A stretch of 64,000 nt of DNA, from positions 10,629,575 through 10,693,574 of the forward strand of contig JACDQD010000005.1 of the NCBI GenBank assembly GCA_019843655.1. The letters are read 5' to 3'. Of the stretch, positions 11,265 to 23,265 are shown in pieces. The notes below the pieces were generated by a model. It saw only the letters and a program-made list of their open reading frames with translations. It made no database searches and was not told the DNA's origin. Position 1 is the stretch's first letter. Every line of letters begins with the position of its first letter. Both the position numbers and the translations under genes were made by a program. Source of the stretch: Lethocerus indicus (taxonomy: Eukaryota > Arthropoda > Insecta > Hemiptera > Belostomatidae).

Positions 11265-13608
11265 TTGGCTGTTTATTTTTAATTTTGAAGAATAGAATTT
11301 AGAAGAATTCGGGCAATTAGTTCCCCTTGTTCGATTACTAGCTGGCTATGAATTGGTCTGCATTGCGGGTTACATAATCCACCTTTTGTAGGGCGAATTT
11401 TACTCAGCTTTGGTCACAACTGTATAACAGATATTTTAACCATATCGTGTTGTACAATTTCATTACAGTTATTGTGCAATAGATTCTTGTCGTGCAAATA
11501 AATTCCTGGATTAAATATTTACTTGGAAAAGTCCTTGGAAAAGCATCACCCGGGCGACCTTCTCTCCGCCCGCCTATTTGGTACTAAGACAGACCATCTG
11601 TCGGTTCATTCAGTCAAAAATATATTGACGATGTTTCGCTGCCATACCTTTCTTGTATGTGTGAATGTGCTAATTTTTAAACAAAACCGTACTGTTTATC
11701 ATATAAAAAGTGTTTAAAGGACTAGTATGTCATATAAAGTTTATTATATTAAATTTACATTATACGATAACATCATATATGCAGATAATTGGACCTGTGG
11801 CTCAAATTGGCTTGAGAAGTGAATATCTATTAGTAATGGCGATTTCTAAAATGAGGTGGCTTCCACCTTTCAATCGTAGTTTTGAAATATTAAAATAATT
11901 ATTGGACTACTACTTATATAACTGTTAGGATAATAGCCTTGTTGCTAGTCGTTGGCCAAACACTATTAGGGCGACAAATAATCCCTGATGTTTATCCACT
12001 CAAATTTTCAAGATAACTAGACGTTCGTCCATAATAAGACGATTTAATAAACGACTTCCAATTTTCCCTGAATTGAAAATATCAATGATTAGTAGACATT
12101 GTTGGACATGTAGTCGCTATTGTGCTGTTTAATAGTTATTCAGTGACCTGTGAAGGAGCTCAATATTCCGGCCGATGAAGCAATTCTATCGGGTAAAATG
12201 ATAAAAGGCCATGTCGCGGGTGGAGGCGGCATCCTGTCGTGTGTCCCAAGTGTCGGGGGAGAACAATACTACGCTATACTATGGACCAAGGCCCCCCGTG
12301 TAACACTAGACCGAAAACAAGCCTCACCGTCACAGCCGCGCTTCTAATTTTAGTTTCCTTATTTGTGCCGGCCGCACAACGAGGATGACGATTAGGAATG
12401 CTTTCGCCCGCCTTTTCGTTCCCGGGCGTTCGCGCGCCCTCCGATCGTTTTTCAATGCCACGCTATCGCGATACCGTGGATAAAGGTCAGTGGCGTACAG
12501 CCTTTCCGAGGAATTGATCCGATCTGAAGATTTGCAAGATTTGCAATAAAAATTTGGAGAAACACATGAAAGAGCAGGCGAACAAAAACAGCCATTATTC
12601 CTTTACGATCACTTTTCGTTTGGTATTTTTGAAACTTTTTGGAGTGTTGACGATATCGGTAGTTTAAACCTGAATATACGTTTCGGAGTCTTCGTTTATA
12701 AAATGTCCACCGCAAATATTATGAACGACTACTATAATTTTCGCATTGTAAAAAATGTTCGATATTATTTAAGTTTTACAATCTTATTGTGTGAGGCAAT
12801 AATTATTTTCTTTCTGTTTTCTATTGAACTCCTCGTTCTCGCCCATTCAAGTCACAGTCGTGCAACTTCATGGCAAGTAATACCGGGAACATAATATACT
12901 GCCGGTTTAATTGTTCAATGGCTAGAGCAGCGTCTATCGGATGTGCCTGTCCGGACTTTTATTTGCTAGCGGGTCTAACCGCTGTTTACAATGGGCCCGT
13001 TCAATTAACTCGCTCTCGGAAGTCCTAGAGGGGTTTGTTGTGCCCCTGGGAGGGTTTCAGAAGGATGAAGAGGATTTAATTGTATAATCCAGATGGCAGC
13101 GCCGATACTCGGACACTGTATCCCGGCGGCGGAGGAGGAGGCGAGTTTATTCTGCTCTTTTTGCAGCCTGATTTATTCCAGAAGTGGAAGTGCAAAACGA
13201 AGGCGAATGGAGGACACTCGGGGGACCCGGCCGGGCAACACAATAATTGGCTAAGCGCGGCTGGAAGGCCGGGACTTTTAATTGTCCTGGCTTAAAGTGA
13301 GAGCACCGCGCTTAGCTCGCGGAATTTACTGCCGCAAATTGGGACGCTGGAAGTTGGAGGGAGTGGGGAAGGAAAGCCGGGGGAGAAAAAAACCGCCAAT
13401 TTTGCCTTCCATTATGAGATCTTAAGGATGATTTTTGTTTACCGCAAATTCGATCGAAATTAGCATAAACGGCCGCTCGGATATTCAATTAAACGTGCCT
13501 CGTAAAGCGATGATCCTTTTTGGCGATGATTGGCCATTCCTCCTTTTTTGCCCATTCACGACGTCCGAGGCCCCGAGTATATAGTAGTTTGATAATTTTA
13601 CGAGGACC

Positions 13609-13630
13609 GGATGCCATGGTCGTGGCATCC
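13609..13630. other. 8-bp stem hairpin GGATGCCA/TGGCATCC
   Basis: A perfect 8-bp inverted repeat (13609-13616 and 13623-13630) with a 6-nt loop. No flanking features suggest a structural RNA; a dyad protein-binding site is as likely. Confidence 0.4.
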
Positions 13631-16600
13631 ATTAATTCTTGATACCCGATCATGAATAATGTCTAATTCGATTATTCTATGAAATCGTGTCCTTAGTATT
13701 TCCTGCCGTCGGAGCGGGTTCAATTTTAGCTGATGCGGCAAAAAGTCCGTAACTCTGGGTATTTAGACTGTTATGTTTTAAGACTAGGTTCAAAGCCCTA
13801 GTAAAAAAACTTATTTAAGTCCGGACCATTATGATCTCAACTTGTAAAACATTATAAAACCTAAACCCGTTTCAACCGGCAGGTTGGATTCCTCTCTATC
13901 ATTCCCTTGTTCCTCTTTAGTTATTCGTGATGTGAGTTCGCCGTGTCCTCAACTCGTTCAGTGTCGTTGGTAATGTAAGTCATTGTCCTTCAAAAAGACA
14001 ACGTTCCTTTTTTCGGTTCGTCAAGTCCTCGACTGTCGAAAGGCTAATGCTCATCACGAATCGTCACCTGTATTTTGACTTTTAATCAGGTAGCCTTCCG
14101 CTTTGAAAATTACATGTAGGACAAGGGTTCTATAGAGCTCATGTTCCTTATTGTGAATTACCATATTTTAGATACTACCTAGGGAAGATGAATTTAATTT
14201 TAGATGTATCTACTTTATATCGAAAACTAAATTACATAAACCAACAGTAGTTAGCGGACCCGATAGGTTTTGTCATATATGCTTAGAGTTGTCACTGAAC
14301 AAGGAACAAAATGATAAATATTCCATAGTGGCAGAACCAATAGATTCAGAGCTTATGCAGCGATTTATTAGACAACTATAATAGCTGTATGATTACACAT
14401 TGCCTAACCTACTATTATCCTTACTAGATTTTAAGTGACTGGTTGCTAATTTCGCCATCACGTTCTTTTTTCCGATAAATCCGATCATTATAAAAGGGAG
14501 GGCTTTCCTCAAACTGTAAAACGAGCTGTATTTCGGTTGTAATGCCGATGCGGACGGCTTTTGTCGGGCAATTATAAAATCATGGAAAAGGTGGAATGAA
14601 AAAAACCTGAATTTAAATTCCGTATAAATGGTACACGATCGGCCCGGGGCGACCTTGCGGCTCGAGTTTCACGTGACACGCCTTCGACCTCAAACGTGTG
14701 AGAACACTTTTATCTAACTTGAATCTTATATTTCGAACGGGCGTAATTTTGGTGGTCGAAAGTATGTAAATAAAAACGCAAAGAGACCACCCGCATTTGT
14801 ATCTATTGCTTCTATTCTATTCTTTTATTTTTTACTTGAAAGTCGAGGTTGCATTTCGAACTTAATTTGTACTTCTGTTTCAGAAGTATTAATAAAATAT
14901 TACTTTGAACATAGTAGATTATTAATATGCGGCTCTATACGCGCGTGAAAGTTAATGAAGGAAAATATTTGAAATAAAAAAAAATCCACTTGTTTAAAAA
15001 AATTGGGATATAAAAGTCGAAATACTTTTTCAGTTCTTTGGTATAAAAATGAAAATAAGAAATTATTACAGCACCTACTGAGACTGATGTATTGGAAAAA
15101 AATATATGGAAGTCTGTTTGGCATACTGCGGCTTGCCGAATGGCTCAGGCAGACGGTGGGAGGTGTAATTTCAGTTTTTCATTTGTCTTTTACCGTGTTA
15201 CCGCCGCTACTGAAGGAAAAGTCTTCGTTTTATGCCGGGCTCACGAAGGTTGGAGCCGTCGTTAACCGGGCGGCTTTAATAGTGCGTCGTCGGTCGTTTT
15301 TCCTTATTAAAGCCTAGACGGGGGACATCTCGGCGACGCCCCACTAGACTTTCCCACAATTTCAGGGTTTAAACGGCGGCCGCATCCCTCTGGCCACGGT
15401 TCCGATAATTTCTGCTTCCTGAAACCGTAGTAGGGATAATTTGTGTTTTCGTCATGCGACGATGATTCCAAGTATTGTAATTCTTGTGATATGTTGTGCG
15501 GTGTTGTTATGAAATTGAATAACTTTAAATGGAGAAACTGGAGTGATGACAGTTGGGTCTTGGATACAAAATTCTCACATTGAAGAAACCGTCGATTTCG
15601 TCTGGATTATTCGCACGCTCTGACCGTTTCGAAACTCATCATGGCATCCTCGTTTTCGAATTAAGTTAATTGCCCCTACGGGTTAGCTGGGGTCGACAGG
15701 GGGGTTAAAATTGTAATCTCCGTTAAAAAGTACGTCGAGAGGATCCGTTCGAAGAGGTGGGGGAGTGTGCGAAATTGCAAAACACGTTTCGGACTGGGAG
15801 TGGCGGCTACGGTGAGCTCATGGACAACAGCCACCCACCCACCTTCCAGTGGGGCCAGGTTCTCGCCGAATTAATACAGTCAAGTGCAGAACGTAAACTT
15901 CTATCTCGGGCCATTCACGTGGGTTATCTCTATCTTTTACGACTCGAAGGTCGAAACAGTGCTATAAAAGTTAGACCGGGGTCGAGATCTCTCAAATAGA
16001 AAGCGGATTTATGAGGCTGGTAGAGTTTTTAAATAAAAGAGGTGATATTACAGCAATACTTCAAAAACTGAAATGGTAGGTTAGACGTTTTCTGACAGAT
16101 ACTATTTTTTCAGTTATATAACACAGGTAATTCCAGTACACCTGTAACGTTATTTGCAGGGCGCGGGTAGATCTTAAAATTCGACGTGCTTGTTTCATGC
16201 GGGTTTTTAGGTAGTTGTTGTGGTTAGTGATTACGGGTCTGTAGCGTACTCTGCCAATCAGATATATAGATTATTTAAATACAGTTTTTTTATTTTATGT
16301 ATTTAATCACTAAGGAATCTTCGTATAAATTCGCATATTCTGATCAGAAGTAGTCGTATTCTAGTAGTCGATCGTGTGACGCGCAACGAATTTTAATTTT
16401 TCTCTCAAGGAAAAAGGAAAGGAGTAGTATGGGTTACACTGAATTTAGTATATTAAAATATGGTATGGATTGAGTCAGGATACAACATTTAAATGCCGAA
16501 GGAATGTTTTCTGTAGTGTCCGAATATTTCAGATTATTTCTTCAGAGTTCTTTGGCAAAGGTTCACTAGCCCAGTGAAAGTGGGCGAAATACAGAGCCGG

Positions 16601-17899
16601 GTCGGTATGTGGGCGGACCAGACGGCTACTTTTACTAAACGCAACACATTTTTTGGTACAAGTTTAACCCTATACGAGACATAGTGCTCGGATGAAGGAA
16701 TGCATTCAATAGGTTCGATTGATACAACTACGAAGCCTAAATACGCTTATTAGATGCGTATGTTGACATAATAGACGTGTACTGCAGCCGTTTTTGAGCT
16801 AGTTTAATAATGTCTTATTATTCTTTCTTTCGGGGGAATAAAATGCACGCGATAATTTTCACTCAATAAATGCTTTGAAACCCTTCATAAAAAAATGGTA
16901 GAACCTCGCTCTCATTGGAATAATGAAGACTTAGCCGGAATAAATAAATAATAATTTCGAACTGAAAACTGTAGGCGTGACCGAACGTCCAGTTTCGCCT
17001 TTTTGATCGTCGGTCTTTAATCGGCAGATGGGCCGGCCCCCAGCACTCTGAAGCGCCATATCTGAGATCTTATTTAAGATTACACGCTCTTCCAAATACG
17101 TCCGGCTCGAGCTGCCCTCGGGGCAATTCCTATCGGAAATAGCCCAATTGCTTCCAATTACATTTGCTTAGCCGCTCAGACGAGATCGGAGCGGTCGGAG
17201 AGAGGCATTTCATAATGACTGCCTACTAATTAGAAGGATTTATCGATGCCTGTTCTCCCTGAAGGGTGGTCCCGTCTTCGAATCTTCCTTCTGGCCGAGC
17301 GATCCCATTAGGGGCGGACAGGCTTACACCAGTCACATCTTTGTACCGGTAGTTTCCTGAATAAATTGCGAGAAGATGCAGTGAACGCTGAAATACCTGA
17401 ACTTTGTAAATCATACTGGTCTTTCGGTTAAGATGTAATTCCTTTCAAATCATTTATCAGTACGCCTGTTCTAAGTAAAATTGTATATAATTTCAAATGT
17501 TTACAAATGAGTTTGATATTTTAAATAAGGCGCATTAAATTAAATAAGATTTAATTTATATATGAAAATATTATTTACTCGTTGTTATGTGGCTAGAAGT
17601 TAGTATTGGTTTTTTCACCGACGTTGGATTCGGTTATTATAAAATTGATGAATAGGTAGGAGGTAAAAATTTTCAAAATGTCCAGCGTGAACTTGAATCC
17701 TCAGTCCTCTATCGAACACACTGACCTTGTCGCATCGCATTTTTGTTTTACCTTTTAATCGACATTAGCGGCTATCAACAGGATCTGACAATCCTCAACA
17801 TTGTTAATTCGACCTTCGATTCAAATCCAAACGTTAGGGTTTCAGAATGGCTCTACAAATTGGCACCCAGTACAAAGGAATGGCATTAATTGAGGTGGC

Positions 17900-17936
17900 T
17901 TTCTCCCTCCTCTCCCTCTCTCCCTCTCACCCCCCG
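17900..17936. repeat. Polypyrimidine (CT-rich) tract
   Basis: About 37 bp of C and T only, apart from one A near the end, with CCCTCTCTCC-type units. On the minus strand this gives GAGAG motifs. Mirror-type purine tracts can also form triplex DNA. Confidence 0.75.
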
Positions 17937-18737
17937 CTAAATGAATAATGAGACGACATTTATCGATTACCACCGGCAAAGTCCTGAGTGTCCAATTAGG
18001 CTAGGATATAAATTGGATTTACTTGAAGTTCATTTGTCTATTGTAATTGATTTCCAGTTGTTTTGGAGGCTCGGGTTAACGAACCCTGGGTTAACGAATT
18101 TACCTAGAAGGGCACAGGTGACCAGTATTTTTGTGCTTTCGGAATTAGTTGTATTTATTGGGCACCTTTCCCATTACAGAGCCCGAAAGTGAAATGTTTG
18201 CTGAAAATGCGACAAACGTCTAATCTATAAATACCATTAAGTGGATTGATGATCTGATAAAGTAATCGCTTATCGCTAAAACATTACGGCTTTGCCTTAC
18301 CTGCACAGTCGGGCCCCGGGCTAGATTATTAAACGAATTATGACCGGTTCGTTCTGTCAATATCGCACTTATATACACGCATACTTTATATTCCCATTTA
18401 TAATTTTCCACCTGCCCCGTTTTCGCGCGTAGAATATGAAATGGCGCCTGCCATATCACAGTTCATTCTCTCCGTCGAAACGGATCTTTCCGGTTTCCTT
18501 ATTCGTAATTGCTCCGGAGACTGGTTTCCGCTCCGTTTCTACCGTGACATCGGTACGCCTAGTCAGTGAACTACGCATAATATGTATGAATATTGTAGCG
18601 TATGGAAACAAATAAGCGATTCAACCTTCGCGAATTAATTCGTTTCCGCGATATTGTTTTACATTCGGAACTGAAGAAATCTAAATGCCATCGATAATAT
18701 TACCTCCTGGCGCGACTCGCACCATTGGTCCATAAAT

Positions 18738-18757
18738 GATTTATTGATGTCAATTGA
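18738..18757 (+). promoter_or_regulatory. Hox/Exd-like composite homeodomain sites
   Basis: TGATTTAT at 18738-18745 matches the Exd(Pbx)-Hox composite consensus TGATNNAT. TGATGTCAATTGATG follows immediately. TGAC/TGTCA-type Meis/Hth half-sites next to Exd/Hox sites are common in insect Hox enhancers. This is motif-level evidence only. Confidence 0.3.
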
Positions 18758-19997
18758 TGCTCGTTGCACGGGAAAATCGGCATTTCATAGCGGTATTGCA
18801 TTGTTCAATAAGCGTTATATAATGATTAATAGTTGTACTTCGTGGCGTAGTGCTCTGTGAAAATTATTATTACCGTAACTGATCTGAAATTTTATGTTCC
18901 CTGTTTTTTGATATTGTATAACCGGTGAAACATTGTGAACGAATGTTCATAGAGTTTCAGTTTACTGGGATATTTACTTTATTTTAAAAATAAGAATATT
19001 TCAATTGGTACATATTTTGATAGTGTTAGTCGAAATCTCGAGGCAGAAGGCCGAAAGAATGATCGAGTAATACTTTCCAGTGCTTTCAAGTCGTAAATAA
19101 GTACCGACCCAATTGAATTACATGCAGATCGGACCGATATTTTTTTCCATTCGGAGCTAAAGCTTTCTATTAAATCCCCGACCCGGCTTTTAGAATGGCT
19201 CAGATAGATCCGGCAGTTCAGTCCTCCTAATGGGATATTTCGCAACGGCGGAGCTACCTTGCCCCATTATGCGAGATCCCAATCGTACATATTCTTGTAG
19301 GGGGCTCATAATAGTTGTCTAGTGACAGGGAGAAATGAGTTGGGAAAGGGCCGTGAACTTTGCACGGCCCGTAGGAGAAGGTCGCGCTGGGAAACTTCAC
19401 CGACCGTCGTCACCGTATGAATCTTCCACGAGACTATGAAGACACGTGACTCCAACTATTAATTTCTTCAACATTCCCTCACTTTTTTATTGGACGAAGA
19501 TAGTCCAGTTCCTTGTTTGCTAGTTATACTGGACTTCACACTGAAATTGTGTGCAGCAATATTTTATATTAGTTCACTTACTTTATGGTCCACATTCCTG
19601 AATTTATTTACCGGAAATTAAAACTTGACTGTATTGAGAAATTATTCAGTTTTTATTCATTTTATCTCCTATTATATATTTCACTAATAGGGCTAAAAAC
19701 AGAGTTTTAATCTCGTCGAATCCGAAATTGGAATGGCAATTTGAGATCGGCATAGTCGATTAGAGCCAGATTTACTTTCAAGTCGAGTTGGGGCCAGGTC
19801 GTTAGCTGGCCGGTTGGGGACCCCATTGGTCGGGTGCAAACAGGGCTGAGGCATTCCTAAGGCCGGTATAACGGGCCGCTTCGTTTAAATTTCACACCGG
19901 GAGTTGGGAACTCCGACTCTGCCAACCCTACTCGTCGTTACCGGAGCATTGATCCCCCCGGATTGTTTATGAATTGTGCTTAGCGCTTCCAACGGAC

Positions 19998-20024
19998 GGG
20001 GGTGGGGGGGGGATAAAGCGGGGG
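19998..20024 (+). other. Candidate G-quadruplex tract
   Basis: Runs of five, nine and five guanines separated by one and seven bases meet the usual pattern for an intramolecular G-quadruplex. Intronic, with no other feature nearby. Confidence 0.5.
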
Positions 20025-20194
20025 AGTGAAATCGGAAACGCTTTCGTTTGAAGAACAATCGGATCGCATCTCCTGGACTCGATCCAGGGGTCAGTAAAAG
20101 TTGGATTGACCGCTTCGCGACGGAATTCATTCGATAAGTTTCACTGCGAATTCCTTTACTGCAATCGAATAAAATTCTTTTAGTGCATTAATGC

Positions 20195-20200
<6 letters not shown>

Positions 20201-20243
<43 letters not shown>
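20201..20243. repeat. (TA)n microsatellite
   Basis: About 43 bp of uninterrupted TA dinucleotides. Copy number is likely polymorphic. Confidence 0.95.
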
Positions 20244-20247
<4 letters not shown>

Positions 20248-20404
20248 TGGAAATTACATAATAAATAAATCTATATTTTCTTACTCTATATCAAATTATT
20301 ACCTTCAGGAGAAGAATGCCATTAATCAAATGACAGGTTTCCTTAGAGAGCAACTTCTTAGATGTGTGTATATATAGATCCATATGATCAATGAAATATG
20401 TGTG

Positions 20405-20421
20405 TACTCACACACACACAC
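20405..20421. repeat. Short (CA)n microsatellite
   Basis: ACTCACACACACACACA-type run. A TGTGTGT stretch just upstream can pair with it. Too short to mean more than simple sequence. Confidence 0.7.
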
Positions 20422-21770
20422 GATCGCCAAGAAGTGGCAAAAGACCCTGAATGCTTTCCGCTCTCTCAAAAGGTTAGGAAGCACACGTTCTTCGACCTCA
20501 ATTCGTAAATGGTGCGAGGATTTCCCGTCTGTGGTCAGGGTCAGCGTATCCGTCAAAAGGAGTAAGATCGGACCGAAATTCTGGGTGTACTCTGGAACTG
20601 AATTGGAGAGGGAGTTGGACAGGGACGCTGGCTACGGCTCGCATTTCGAAAGTGGCTCTCGGCTCGGTCTGTTACCCAACAGACGCCTCGAAAGTAGACC
20701 CTCGTTTTCGGCTTATACAATATCCGGCACACATCTTGCAATTTGGCGCAATTTTTTTTTCCACCCAGAATTATGCCGTTTCTGATACTTAACAGGACCG
20801 AACACGGGAGTTTTTGTTACAAACGCTGTCGGCGGGCGACAGTTAGGGCCAACGGAAATCTCCCCAATGCCCCAGTTTCACTTTCTCTAGTGAAAGTCAG
20901 TCATTTGATTTGTAAAACCGAGTGTGCCTAGGAATAACGTCAATTATCTTTGGCATTATAAAAATCTAATTTATTTATAACGCGATTTATTTTGTGCAGT
21001 GATATTATCCCTCAGTAACAAGATTCGAATTGGTTGCGGTTAATGTTTACTCAATATGTACATCATCCTAAGTACTGTACTTCACAGTACCTTTATATTC
21101 AATCATAATATTCTGACTCTAACCTGGAAGTTTCTGGAGTAAACATGGAGCTCAAAAAAATGAACCGATGATAAATTTTAAGTTACATATAATAGGTTGG
21201 AACTAATTTAACGTAATTGTACAGATATAAACCGTAACATTATTATTTGGTTATAATTGAATTTAGCTGCACTTTCGCAGCTTAATTCTCATTCCTGGAT
21301 GAAGGGTAGGAATGTGTAAACCTGTAGTTGCTCTCTCTTCCCGCGGATGAGTGGTTTCGGTTCAAAATGCTCTATCGCGCAACGAACATTCGCAACACGG
21401 AATTGGCTGGATATCTTATTTTATCATTCTGGAATCTTAGGTAATCCGAGGTCAACTACCGGAGGGAAAATCGTGAGACGGGAGCGCGTCGTTGCCGGTT
21501 GGATTTCTGTGGGAATTTCAACTCTTAAATCTCAGTTAAAAAAAAAAACTGTGCCTGTGAATCCGATGTTCACGACGGGCCCATTTTTATTCCATTTCCC
21601 CCGTTTTAGCAACCGGCCCCTGGAACAGCCACTAATTGCGGGACACTCCATTCGGCCGGAAATCGGCTCTGAAACAACGACTGCTCTAATTCCAATGCCA
21701 TAGGCCGTGGCCCATATTTTCGAAATTATCCACCCAAAAATATTCATTGCAGTCTCCTCTGTCCCACCTT

Positions 21771-21780
21771 ATTGCGCAAT
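21771..21780. promoter_or_regulatory. Second perfect C/EBP-type palindrome
   Basis: An exact ATTGCGCAAT, the same optimal bZIP C/EBP dimer site as near 4714, at the edge of the GC-richer block 21340-21700. Two copies of one exact 10-bp palindrome in 64 kb are unexpected by chance. Confidence 0.4.
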
Positions 21781-22732
21781 TCCTGCTGTCAAGCCTTAGC
21801 TGTCGATTGCAGATTTTAATCTGTTTAATAAAAATAGTTGAAATTGTAGCTAACGTTGTATAGCATTTACTTGTGGAATGTCGGCGCGGAATCAAGATTG
21901 CTCAAGACCCTGCCATTGTTGCAATATCGGCCAGGCTCAATTTACCTATATAGAATGAATTCAGCGTTACTTCCACTTCGGTATGTCTAGGTGTGACTTC
22001 CAATACTGTACGACGATTGTCACCGTATAGCGACTAGGCTGAGATTCGTTACAACTGGCTCGAAAATAATTATGTTTTTCCGCTGTGTTGAATTTTATTT
22101 ATACGCTGCGGCAGTACGGATTACCGATATTCACAAATGATGGATACAATTTAAAATTGATCCTGATACGCCATTCAGGGTGTATTGTCAGCGCCACCCC
22201 CTCTGTGCCCCAAGTAGACTGGAACGGACCTCTCCGGGAGGTCTTTTTACTCAGGTCTGTCCTACTTCGTTTTCCCATCGTCCATTGGAGGTTCGTCAAT
22301 ATAGATAATATCGGAGAATCCATTTGTACAAAAACCGTGATGGTCGCACTCAAGAAGCCGGTATGAGTAAGTAGGTGTGGACTTCCGTACGTGTCCCGTG
22401 CCTATGATCCGACATCATTCCTTAATTTATTTTGCTCACGGACTTCGTAAGTCCGCTACATTTTTGTGCCATGAGTTTGTAACGATAGGAGCAAAACGAT
22501 GTTTCGGCCCGAAATATATTTCTATAGTTTAAATATAAATAAATTCTGTCTCCGGTCCCATCTGAGCCGAGAAGTCGAATAGAACAATCCTGTACCGTTA
22601 TAAGCCGCTGAGGCCATGATCCATGGTGGGAGATTCGCGGATGATTTTTTTTTCTCTATTATCTCGGTGGGCCGTTCATTCTCTAATGTCGGACTATTAA
22701 TCATGCGTTTAACAATGGGGCCCCGCCTCCGC

Positions 22733-22746
22733 GGCCCACGTGGGCC
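22733..22746. promoter_or_regulatory. 14-bp palindrome with CACGTG E-box
   Basis: GGCCCACGTGGGCC is a perfect palindrome with a class-B bHLH E-box core, in a GC-rich, CpG-rich block. Suited to a Myc/Max, USF or Clock/Cycle type dimer; which one cannot be told. Confidence 0.35.
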
Positions 22747-23218
22747 CCCCTCCCGAACTCCTACTCCCATCTAGACCTGTCGTCGTCGTTTTTATTGTCC
22801 CCCGGGTCATCTCTCTGACTATTAAAATACCGACCCGACAGTATCTTATTGTATAGGATTGGTATTTGTCGACCGGACATAATTCACACTATTCGCCAAA
22901 TTGCGACATGATCAGCTGGTCGTCTCGAGTCCCATTGTTCTCCGAAAGTGCGATTGGGTCGAAATGTTGAAAATTGCCTACAGTTAGCGGACGGATCCCG
23001 TTATGCTCAGACTCTCGTAGATGCTCGTAACTGCGTGTCTGTAATGAGTCAACAGAAAGAAACGCGTATAAATTTTTCAACATGTTTTCAATACTGTGTC
23101 ATGATTATGAAAATTATAAAATTGTTTTTTTATTCTCTACCAACTCTCAATCTTTATTTTAATCTTGCCGTCGTGATGTTATTTATAATGAAACTTATAT
23201 AGTATATAAATTATTTTT

Positions 23219-23221
<3 letters not shown>

Positions 23222-23263
<42 letters not shown>
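23222..23263. repeat. (AT)n microsatellite
   Basis: About 42 bp of uninterrupted AT dinucleotides, similar in length to the run near 20.2 kb. Confidence 0.95.

Positions 23264-23265
<2 letters not shown>

Noticed and set aside
20201..23263. AT microsatellites as possible transposon ends or origins
   Set aside because: Simple dinucleotide runs without terminal inverted repeats or target-site duplications.
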